DNA from: an uncultured Syntrophaceae bacterium
Lineage (GTDB): Bacteria > Desulfobacterota > Syntrophia > Syntrophales > UBA2185
Assembly (NCBI GenBank): GCA_903893135.1
Contig: CAITLA010000227.1
Span: forward strand, 1 to 32,439
Direction of reading: 5' to 3'
DNA length: 32,439 nt
Made by a program: the position numbers and the translations under genes. Positions within the stretch are counted from its first letter, which is position 1; every line of letters starts with the position of its first letter. A model generated the notes under the pieces. It did not search any database. It was not told the DNA's origin and saw nothing but the letters and a program-made list of their open reading frames with translations. Below are positions 16,829-23,347 of this stretch, in pieces.

Positions 16829-17143
16829 TTTATTTCCTCACTTGTCCCTTGGACATTTACCACAGTTGAAATAAAAGTTCTACTTGAGCAGGGGTTCCCC
16901 GTTTCTTGAGCCATGCTTGCTTCTCCCCATGATACAGAGGCCTTTCTCCGTTTGCTGCACGGTGTCACTGCCGTACTATAATATTTTGTTTTCACATATC
17001 AGATTTTTCCTGGTGTTGCATCTCGATTATTGCCATGAGAATTTTTGTATGCCTATTGTGAAATCAGTTTTAACAGTTTCAGGAAGGAAGCCATCATTAT
17101 TTATAAAAATCTTCCCGACTTCCTCACTATTGCTATTTTTCGT

Positions 17144-17189
17144 CTGAAAATCCAGGTGTCGGCAGTTAGATTCTGCCCTGACCCACCAT
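17144..17189 (+). repeat. Direct repeat / attachment site copy (att 2), tRNA-Phe 3' fragment
   Basis: Forty-four of 46 bases match the 3' part of tRNA-Phe, from the anticodon loop through CCA. The 5' half of the tRNA is absent, and the T loop lacks the TTC motif, so this is not a working tRNA. With 13777-13822 it brackets a 3.37-kb segment. Confidence 0.9.
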
Positions 17190-17221
17190 GAATTCATCCG
17201 CGGGAGAGATTCTGCGGTTTA

Positions 17222-17239
17222 TGCGCCCGGAGGGGCGCA
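17222..17239. terminator. GC-rich hairpin beyond att 2, possible original tRNA terminator
   Basis: TGCGCCC-GGAG-GGGCGCA forms a perfect 7-bp stem 33 bases after the att copy. There is no T-run, so it is a weak terminator candidate. Its position relative to the displaced tRNA end suggests it could be a remnant of the original downstream signal, or the terminator of the recombinase gene, which ends at 17351 on the minus strand. Confidence 0.35.
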
Positions 17240-17350
17240 CGTGGCGTGGGTTGGCTAATTAAGTTGACCGGAGAAGCCAGCCTGAAGCAGTTTAAAGCCA
17301 TGATATTAGTCTTTTTCTCCGTTCGGTATTTTGTCGGTCCACTTAGAAGA

Positions 17351-18985
17351 TCAAGCGAAACGCAAGAGCTGATGCTGTTGCGCCCAGTCCAGAGGTAAGT
17401 CAATCCGTTTGGTGAGTTTTTCAACGTTAAGATCGGCAGGCTGCCGCCCCGCTATGATACTCTCAGTAATGTCAGGGGCAAGAAAAGCGAGATTCATTAC
17501 CCGGGAAACATAGCTCTTGTCCACGCCTTCCCGTGATGCGATTTCAGCCATGCTGTGCACCCGTCCCGATACCAGATCATTGAACCATTTATGGGCGCGA
17601 ACAATGGTTTTCAGCAAACGCTGGTCAACTCTGGCCGGTCCGGTACCACCAATTATCAGCCGCATCTCAATTCCCCGTCGTTTTAGCTTCATCGGGATAT
17701 CGCGAATGATGGTTACAGCGTTGGCGTCCATCTCTGGTACCACCAGCGATGCCAGAGACAGCGTGAGACGTATCCCATCCTGCCGCAACTCCACGCGCTG
17801 GACGAATCTGCCGATTAAGTCTGCAGTATCGGGTTGTATCTTTGCGGCCGCATTGAGTGCAGAGGGAATGTGGTGTGCTGCGATTCCCGATTCCTGTAAC
17901 GCGGCAGTAGTGGCAACATCATCAAGGAGGATATCTAATACTGCATGCGCGATCACTTGCTCAATTTCCTGCCCCGGTAATCGCCAACCGTTTGATGAAG
18001 CATCTTTCGGGTCTGCCGCAAGGCTTTGTGAGATATAATAGCGGTAGCGCCTTCCCTTTTTATTAACGTGGACGGGTCTCAGGTGCTTGCCTGAGACGTC
18101 GAACAATTTTTTGGTTAGCGGACAGGAGGTGGCATTACGTGAACGTGTTTTATGTTCTACCGAGTTGCTGGCCATAAGCTGCTGCACCTGTTCCCATAGT
18201 TCCTGATCGATGATCGCTTCATGCTGACCTTGATGGCAGGTTCCTTTATGGCGTATCTGCCCTATATAGATCGGGTTGGAGAGAATCCCGTAGAGGATCC
18301 CCCGCGAGAATGGACAACCGCCTTTGTGTCGACGGATTTTGGAATGAATCCCCTGTCTGTCGAGATCTTCTTTAAGCAGGCGGACACATCCAAGCTCCAG
18401 GTAGCGACGGTATATATGCTGAACGGTTTGGGCTTCCTTGGCATTGATCAGCAGTTTGCGATTCTTGACGTCGTAGCCGAGTGGAACGAATCCGCCCATC
18501 CACATCCCCTTTTTCTTGGAGGCGGCAATTTTATCTCTGATACGTTCGCTGGTAACTTCCCGTTCAAACTGTGCGAAGGAGAGTAGCACATTCAGTGTGA
18601 GTCTTCCCATTGAACTAGTAGTATTGAACTGCTGTGTGACCGAGACGAATGAAACACTATGCTTATCGAAACGCTCGATGATTTTGGCGAAGTCGGCTAA
18701 TGATTTGGTCAACCGGTCCACTTTATACACGATCACTACATTTACTTTCCCGGCCTCAATATCTTCCAGCAATTGTTTCAATGCCGGGCGCTCCATATTG
18801 CCGCCACTGAATCCACCATCGTCATAGTGCGTCTTAATAGCTTGCCAACCCTCATGCTTCTGGCTGGCAATATAAGCTGTACAAGCTTCCCGCTGCGCAT
18901 GGAGGGAATTGAAATCCTGCTCGAGCCCCTCTTCTGAGGATTTGCGTGTATAGATTGCGCAGCGAAGTATTGGTTTGGTATTCAT
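17351..18985 (-). CDS. Large serine recombinase
   Basis: This site-specific recombinase has 544 residues from the ATG at 18985, which follows GGAGG closely. The resolvase catalytic domain (about 1-150) contains AIYTRKSSEEG with the nucleophilic Ser, DDGGFSGGNMERPALKQLL, VYKVDRLTKSLADF and the LSFAQFEREVTSERIRDKI long helix. A recombinase domain (about 170-270; GYDVKNRKLLIN, NPIYIGQIRHKG) follows, then a ribbon-like region whose zinc cysteines are missing (LFDVSGKHLRPVHVNKKG). A C-terminal helix-turn-helix (MAEIASREGVDKSYVSRVMNLA) closes it. This architecture belongs to the proteobacterial family found beside DUF2924 and DUF3489 genes. It lies just outside att 2, and serine recombinases do not usually target tRNA genes, so its link to the tRNA-Phe duplication is unclear. 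Confidence 0.93.
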   Translation of the reverse strand: MNTKPILRCAIYTRKSSEEGLEQDFNSLHAQREACTAYIASQKHEGWQAIKTHYDDGGFSGGNMERPALKQLLEDIEAGKVNVVIVYKVDRLTKSLADFAKIIERFDKHSVSFVSVTQQFNTTSSMGRLTLNVLLSFAQFEREVTSERIRDKIAASKKKGMWMGGFVPLGYDVKNRKLLINAKEAQTVQHIYRRYLELGCVRLLKEDLDRQGIHSKIRRHKGGCPFSRGILYGILSNPIYIGQIRHKGTCHQGQHEAIIDQELWEQVQQLMASNSVEHKTRSRNATSCPLTKKLFDVSGKHLRPVHVNKKGRRYRYYISQSLAADPKDASSNGWRLPGQEIEQVIAHAVLDILLDDVATTAALQESGIAAHHIPSALNAAAKIQPDTADLIGRFVQRVELRQDGIRLTLSLASLVVPEMDANAVTIIRDIPMKLKRRGIEMRLIIGGTGPARVDQRLLKTIVRAHKWFNDLVSGRVHSMAEIASREGVDKSYVSRVMNLAFLAPDITESIIAGRQPADLNVEKLTKRIDLPLDWAQQHQLLRFA

Positions 18986-19431
18986 GCAACCTCCTTCTTC
19001 TTCAGCCCGAAAAACAGAGGACCGGACCAACGTGCACCGGTAATGGCGCGCGCCACTTCGGAGAGCGAGCGGTAGCGTTTGCCATTACACCGCACACCGT
19101 CCTCCATTATGATTACCTCATAAGTTACGCCATGCCATTCACGCAACAGCCGTGTGCCGGGTCTAATGCTGATTATCTGCTGCTGTCTCGATACATTGTC
19201 TTCTGCAGCCTTTTCCAGAAAGCGGCGAGTGGCAGGTTTCACTCCGCCCAATTCCTGTTCCTGCATACGGTGAGCGATGGCATGCATCAGAAAATTATTC
19301 CGGACGCCGACAGGTGGTTCTGTACCATATAGAGTCCGCCATTTTGCTATTAGCGCGTTGCGGTCAAGGGCAGGAATGCCTTCTAATTCGCTGGCAAGCC
19401 TTCGCGTATTGAGGGATGAACGATGCTTCAT
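18982..19431 (-). CDS. DUF2924 domain protein
   Basis: This 149-residue protein has the DUF2924 pattern: an N-terminal helical segment with LIAKWRTLYGTEPP, then FLMHAIAHRMQEQELGG, and a C-terminal region with GTRLLREWHGVTYEVII and GKRYRSLSEVARAITG. The last segment resembles small DNA-interacting RAMA/SAB-like domains. Its stop overlaps the recombinase start in an ATGA junction, and its ATG overlaps the stop of the DUF3489 remnant in the same way, so the three were one operon. Function is unknown; constant linkage to serine recombinases suggests an accessory role such as directionality or regulation (inference). Confidence 0.85.
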   Translation of the reverse strand: MKHRSSLNTRRLASELEGIPALDRNALIAKWRTLYGTEPPVGVRNNFLMHAIAHRMQEQELGGVKPATRRFLEKAAEDNVSRQQQIISIRPGTRLLREWHGVTYEVIIMEDGVRCNGKRYRSLSEVARAITGARWSGPLFFGLKKKEVA

Positions 19432-19559
19432 ATGGTTCGGGCAGCGATACGATAGATTCGCCCACGCTCTTCTTTTTCAGAGGCGACGGAGAGTCCTAGG
19501 CGCTTTTTCAATACACCGGACATCATTCCGCGGACACTATGCCGTTGCCAGTCGTGAGT
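19428..19559 (-). pseudogene. C-terminal remnant of a DUF3489 protein
   Basis: On the minus strand an open frame ending at 19428 encodes DWQRHSVRGMMSGVLKKRL and then GLSVASEKEERGRIYRIAA, the C-terminal signature of DUF3489 proteins that usually precede DUF2924 and the recombinase. The frame runs up only to an in-frame stop at 19599, no start codon fits, and the typical N-terminal half is missing. The TGA overlaps the DUF2924 ATG. The break in homology near 19557 marks a deletion or insertion junction; the divergent methyltransferase frame overlaps it. Confidence 0.8.
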
Positions 19560-20768
19560 GAAGAAAATACCAAATCTATTTCTCGGCTTGTCGAGCGATT
19601 AGAGCATCTATCTGCAGCTAGTGCCAATTTCGATTTCCTCCTGATTGATCTTCGTCATCATATTCAGACCCCAAAACATCTTTCAGAATTTATCAGAAGA
19701 CATGCACGGCGTTTTTTTTCAATAGTGCGTCGTCTACTTATTTCTGATCGGTATTGTTGTATTTTAGTCAAGACACAGGGTCCGGGCGGCGAAGGCTTCC
19801 CTCTTCCTTGGTCAGTAGCACTCAGTGCACGGGATTGCCTGAAACTGCGCGATGAGAAAATAGCACTAGAAGAAGATACGGGCCGCGTTTTTTATTGTTT
19901 GATTTTTCAATCAACAGACGATTCACGTCCTGCAAGTCATTTAGTTCCTTCTTCACTCAAAACTACCATCCCTGAGCAGCCCGTACCACCGTGGATTATT
20001 CCAAAACCCCCGCCACGGAAAAAAAGCGAGATTCTCCATCCAGCTAAGTATCCAGAAACTCTTGTATCGCAATTCATTGAGCTTTTCACCAAACCAATGG
20101 ATAATGTCCTGGATCCAATGGTTGGTACTGGCAGCACGGTAATTGCGTCAATAAGATCGGGACGAAATGGCTACGGTGTGGACCTCATTCCCAGCTTTGT
20201 GGAAATTGCACAAAGGCGTGTTGAAGCTGAATCACATCAGACGCTTTTTGCCGACTTCTCTAAGCAGGCACAAGGTTTTATTTTCCAAGGTGATGCTACG
20301 CGTTTGAATGAAATAACTGCTCTGCAAGGAATTTCATTTCACTATGCTATCACAAGTCCACCATATTGGTCTATGTTGACAAACCCCGGAAGCGAGAATC
20401 AGGAAGCAAGGCGAAAGAAGAATCTACTGTTGGCATATTCTGATGAAGAAAAAGATTTAGGCAACATATGGGACTATGAACGATTCCTAGATATGCTCGA
20501 ATCTGTTTACTTACAGGTTGCACAAAAACTGAAACCGGGAGGCCACCTAACGGTTGTTGTTAAGAACGTCAAGCGCGAGCACATCGTTTATCCACTAGCA
20601 TGGGATTTGACTGCGCGATTGTGTAGTAGAAATAATGCCTATGAATATGTCGGCACAACCCTATGGTGCCAAGATGATGTGGGCATCAAACCTTTTGCAG
20701 TGGGTATACACTGGGTCAGCAACACATTGCACCACTATTGCTTGCACTTTAGAAAACGAAAAGTTTAA
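19539..20768 (+). CDS. DNA methyltransferase (N4-cytosine or N6-adenine type), possibly N-terminally clipped
   Basis: This 409-residue protein has a SAM-binding motif I, DPMVGTGST (192-200), preceded by the motif X-like HPAKYPETLVSQFI and followed by GRNGYGVDLIPSFVEIAQRR. The catalytic motif IV is TSPPYW (272-277); Ser-Pro-Pro-Tyr favours N4-cytosine methylation. Motif I before IV differs from the common beta order. Residues 31-125 resemble the last part of a second methyltransferase fold: YERFLDMLESVYLQVAQKLK and later residues align loosely with HLSEFIRRHARRFFSIVRRL. This suggests a missing N-terminal half. No ribosome binding site precedes the ATG at 19539, which lies inside the DUF3489 remnant; the GTG at 19554 is an alternative start. 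No restriction endonuclease is next to it. Confidence 0.8.
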   Translation: MPLPVVSEENTKSISRLVERLEHLSAASANFDFLLIDLRHHIQTPKHLSEFIRRHARRFFSIVRRLLISDRYCCILVKTQGPGGEGFPLPWSVALSARDCLKLRDEKIALEEDTGRVFYCLIFQSTDDSRPASHLVPSSLKTTIPEQPVPPWIIPKPPPRKKSEILHPAKYPETLVSQFIELFTKPMDNVLDPMVGTGSTVIASIRSGRNGYGVDLIPSFVEIAQRRVEAESHQTLFADFSKQAQGFIFQGDATRLNEITALQGISFHYAITSPPYWSMLTNPGSENQEARRKKNLLLAYSDEEKDLGNIWDYERFLDMLESVYLQVAQKLKPGGHLTVVVKNVKREHIVYPLAWDLTARLCSRNNAYEYVGTTLWCQDDVGIKPFAVGIHWVSNTLHHYCLHFRKRKV

Positions 20769-21012
20769 TCATTAACATTTCAGTAAAGCCTTCTCTTATC
20801 TGTCAATTTACATTATTCGTCGATAATATTTTTACGAAAATGCATATTCTCTTAAAAATACCCTTGTAAACCTCTAAAGAATGGCTTCTTTCTGAAATTC
20901 CCATGCCGACACATCGGTTACGAAACAAGAATGAAAATTAATTTTCAACGGAAATCGATAAGCTAAGGAGAAAACGGGATATCCAATCTGTCAAATACAA
21001 ATCGCCAGTTCC

Positions 21013-21041
21013 GATAACGGGATCAGTTAATTGATAACGGG
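21013..21041. repeat. Two direct copies of GATAACGGG, 20 bases apart
   Basis: GATAACGGG occurs at 21013-21021 and 21033-21041. The start-to-start distance of 20 bases is close to two helical turns, the layout of a dimeric regulator site. It lies about 150 bases upstream of the candidate promoter of the BadI-like gene. Confidence 0.45.
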
Positions 21042-21048
21042 TAGAAAG

Positions 21049-21114
21049 ATGCAACAACCAGGAAGAGCTTTTTCAATCTTTCATACTTGCGCACATCTTC
21101 CTGAACTGTTGCAT
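21049..21114. repeat. Imperfect inverted repeat
   Basis: Arms 21049-21066 (ATGCAACAACCAGGAAGA) and 21096-21114 (its complement apart from a change of three to four bases in the centre) are separated by about 30 bases. It could be a hairpin, the remains of a mobile-element end pair, or a recombination site. Confidence 0.55.
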
Positions 21115-21187
21115 TTCATATTTTGCCCTTATAAGCTACATTACAATCCATAATCGTTATCGCTGAAAATGAAAAAGGTAGAGCCAA

Positions 21188-21219
21188 TTGACCCTGCCTT
21201 TAATCTTTTTGGGTATAAT
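21188..21219 (+). promoter_or_regulatory. Candidate promoter upstream of the BadI-like gene
   Basis: TATAAT (21214-21219) is a perfect -10 element. TTGACC (21188-21193) is a good -35 element but lies 20 bases away, which is long. The leader to the gene would be about 135 bases and includes short palindromes. Confidence 0.4.
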
Positions 21220-21359
21220 TACCCTCCGCTTGCGGCGAAAAGTGCTATGTTTATGTATGTCGGAAAGCCAAGGCAAATCAATTGCCCTTTTTTAGGGGGC
21301 GCTAGACACCCCGCTGCTTGTGGCGGAGAGCTTCATTAAATATTAACCGGAGGTGAGAA

Positions 21360-22157
21360 ATGGAATTCAAGGAAGTTATCTATTCGAAAAAAGATGGGGT
21401 TGCTACGATCATGATCAATCGTCCGGAGAAGTACAATGCGTGTACGCCGGTAACGATTTATGAACTAACCCAGGCCCTCACTGATGCCTGGGTAGATACG
21501 GGCGTGGGGGTAGTGGTGCTCACCGGAGCAGGAGACAAGGCATTCTGCACGGGAGGTGACCAGTCGCTCCGTGACAAAAGCGGCTACATCGGAACGATTG
21601 CCGCTCTGCCCCTGGAAGTGGGCTGGCAGCAGGTGTCGCTCCTGATCCGCACGATTCCCAAACCGGTCATCGCCCGCGTCAACGGATTCGCCATCGGCGG
21701 AGGAAACGTTTTTCAGGTGGTCTGCGACCTCTCCATCGCCTCCGAGACTGCCCAATTCGGTCAGGCGGGACCCCGCGTGGGAAGTTTCGACCCGGGCTAC
21801 GGCACGGGTGATCTCGCTCGCGCCGTGGGAATGAAGAAAGCCAAAGAGATATGGTATCTGTGCCGCCGTTACACGGCAAGGGAAGCGCTGGAGATGGGTC
21901 TCATCAATGCCGTGGTCCCCCCGGATAAACTCGATGAAGAAGTAAATAAGTGGTGTCAAGAACTACTGGATAAAAGCCCGACGGCCCTAAAGATGCTTAA
22001 GTACTCTTTCCATGGTGAGACGGATGGCGTGATGGGGATCTCCAACCTGGGCGTCGGTGGCCTCAGCATGTACTATGAGACGGACGAGTCGCTCGAAGGC
22101 AAGACCGCCTTCATGGAAAAAAGAAGACCGAACTATACCAAATACCGGAGCAAGTGA
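21360..22157 (+). CDS. Enoyl-CoA hydratase superfamily, BadI/MenB-like (2-ketocyclohexanecarboxyl-CoA hydrolase-like)
   Basis: This 265-residue crotonase-fold protein has oxyanion-hole segments at AFCTGGDQS (61-69) and NGFAIGGGN (108-116), and the MenB/BadI signature GPRVGSFDPGYG (137-148) with its Ser-x-Asp. KEIWYLCRRY and the MYYETDESLEG ending also fit this group. BadI opens the ring of 2-ketocyclohexanecarboxyl-CoA to pimelyl-CoA; MenB does the reverse-type ring closure in menaquinone synthesis. KPVIARVNGFAIGGGNV, DPGYGT and the TDES ending are closer to BadI as I remember it, and no men genes are nearby, so ring cleavage is favoured. The ATG follows GGAGGTG by 6 bases. It converges with the BKACE gene across a strong hairpin. 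Confidence 0.82.
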   Translation: MEFKEVIYSKKDGVATIMINRPEKYNACTPVTIYELTQALTDAWVDTGVGVVVLTGAGDKAFCTGGDQSLRDKSGYIGTIAALPLEVGWQQVSLLIRTIPKPVIARVNGFAIGGGNVFQVVCDLSIASETAQFGQAGPRVGSFDPGYGTGDLARAVGMKKAKEIWYLCRRYTAREALEMGLINAVVPPDKLDEEVNKWCQELLDKSPTALKMLKYSFHGETDGVMGISNLGVGGLSMYYETDESLEGKTAFMEKRRPNYTKYRSK

Positions 22158-22182
22158 GACACAGGAGATCGTGTCCCTTCCT

Positions 22183-22237
22183 GCCGCTGTCTACCGCCCC
22201 CGGCATCCCCCGGGTTCCGGGGGCGGTAGACAGCGGC
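22183..22237. terminator. Perfect 21-bp stem-loop between convergent genes
   Basis: Arms 22183-22203 and 22217-22237 are exact reverse complements with a 13-base loop. A T-run (22253-22259) follows after a gap on the plus strand. It sits between the BadI-like gene and the BKACE gene, which end towards each other, so it probably blocks read-through in both directions. Confidence 0.7.
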
Positions 22238-22330
22238 GGGATCGCATGAGAATTTTTTTATGTGACGAATGAGTGGTGAGTTGGAAAATAGAGGCCCCCA
22301 CCCTGACTGCGGATGGGGACGCTTAGTCCT

Positions 22331-23254
22331 TCAGAAATTTACTTTGTCGATTCCTTTGAGATGCAGGATCTTTCTTGCTTCGTCGGGTGTGGCTGGTTCT
22401 ATTCCAAGCTCACGTGCTATGCGCGCGATCTTGGCGACCTGTTCCGCATTACTCTTCGCCATCCGGCCTTTATCGAGATAAAGGTTATCCTCAAGACCTA
22501 CGCGGACATTTCCGCCTATAAGCAGGGACTGCGTGCAGATGGGAAATTGCGCGCGGCCCGCCACGCAGACGGAAAATTCAAAATCACCGATCTGCTTCTT
22601 CGCATAATCGACAAGGAACAGCAGATTTTCCGAACTCGGCGTGATGCCGCCCAGGACGCCCATAACGAACTGTATGTAAACTGGCTTCTTGACATATCCG
22701 GCTTCGATCATGAAGGCGACATTGTTTACCATACCGGAATCGTAAATCTCAAACTCCGGTTTCGTTCCGTTCTCGGCGAAAATCGCGCAATATTCCTTCA
22801 TGGACTTAAAGGTGTTCGCAAAAATAAAGTCTTCAGTCATACCCAGATATTGTTTCTCCCAGGGATATTTGTATTCCTTGAATCTGGGGATCACGTGGAA
22901 AAGAGCGAAATTGATGGACCCCGCATTGAAGGAGGCCAGTTCCGGTTTATACAGGGTAACGGGCGCCACCCGCTGTTCGACGGTCATACCCAGTCCTCCG
23001 CCGGTTGTGATGCAGACGACAATGTTGCACCGGCTCTTTATCTTCGTGATAATCTGTTTCATCAGTTCCACGTCCGGCACAGGCATACCCGTCTCCGGGT
23101 TGCGCGCGTGGACGTGGCACACGGCAGCGCCTGCCTCGTAAGCCCGCACGGCTTCGTCCGCGATCTGCTGAGGCGTGATGGGCAAATATTCCGACATCGT
23201 CGGGGTGTGAATACTTCCGGTAATGGCCGCGGTGATAACAGCTTTTTCTTTCAT
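22331..23254 (-). CDS. Beta-keto acid cleavage enzyme (BKACE, DUF849 family)
   Basis: This 307-residue TIM-barrel zinc enzyme exchanges acyl groups between a beta-keto acid and acetyl-CoA, giving acetoacetate and a new acyl-CoA. The prototype is 3-keto-5-aminohexanoate cleavage enzyme (Kce). The zinc ligands are His47 and His49 in CHVHARNPETG, with the later Glu in NVRVGLEDNLYL. PASFN-like (ELASFNAGS) and MGVLGGITPS are other family motifs. Start ATG at 23254 has AGGAG about 9 bases upstream. It shares the strand with the acyl-CoA dehydrogenase upstream (about 93 bases apart). In this setting it may remove a two-carbon unit or activate an intermediate; the actual keto acid is unknown. Confidence 0.9.
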   Translation of the reverse strand: MKEKAVITAAITGSIHTPTMSEYLPITPQQIADEAVRAYEAGAAVCHVHARNPETGMPVPDVELMKQIITKIKSRCNIVVCITTGGGLGMTVEQRVAPVTLYKPELASFNAGSINFALFHVIPRFKEYKYPWEKQYLGMTEDFIFANTFKSMKEYCAIFAENGTKPEFEIYDSGMVNNVAFMIEAGYVKKPVYIQFVMGVLGGITPSSENLLFLVDYAKKQIGDFEFSVCVAGRAQFPICTQSLLIGGNVRVGLEDNLYLDKGRMAKSNAEQVAKIARIARELGIEPATPDEARKILHLKGIDKVNF

Positions 23255-23347
23255 CTCTACCTGCTCCTTTTCAAATTGTCATGTTAACTGGACGAAATTC
23301 CCGCTAATCTTATCGTTTATTTAAACTTCGGACGAGTATCTATAATT

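Larger units (their letters stand above)
16829..17350. other. Non-coding spacer around the second att copy
   Basis: About 520 bases between the M28 gene and the serine recombinase hold no convincing gene. The left 315 bases are AT-rich and should contain the promoter of the M28 gene (minus strand), though no strong -35/-10 pair stands out. The att copy is at 17144-17189 and a GC-rich hairpin at 17222-17239. Short open frames here have no ribosome binding site and no family resemblance. Confidence 0.6.
20769..21359. other. AT-rich intergenic region between methyltransferase and the acyl-CoA cluster
   Basis: These 590 bases carry no supportable gene. They contain a tandem nonamer (21013-21041), an imperfect inverted repeat (21049-21114), a candidate promoter (21188-21219), a small CCGC-TT-GCGG palindrome (21226-21235) and a weak hairpin (about 21309-21328) resembling REP-like intergenic elements. 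No copy of the tRNA-Phe att sequence is present here. Base composition shifts towards AT compared with the catabolic genes to the right, consistent with the edge of acquired DNA. Confidence 0.6.

Noticed and set aside
16801-16995. A 64-codon minus-strand frame overlapping the M28 start
   Set aside because: It has a GTG start without a ribosome binding site, composition unlike a protein, and overlaps the well-supported M28 start region.
17144-17189. A second tRNA-Phe gene
   Set aside because: Only the 3' part is present; the acceptor 5' strand and D arm are missing and the T loop is altered.
17351-18985. The serine recombinase as integrase of the tRNA-Phe island
   Set aside because: It lies outside the repeat pair, and tRNA 3'-end targeting with long direct repeats is typical of tyrosine recombinases. 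Kept only as a neighbour; the link is not supported.
22313-23287. A 324-codon plus-strand open frame antisense to the BKACE gene
   Set aside because: The minus strand has a complete BKACE protein with zinc ligands; the plus frame shows no recognisable motifs.
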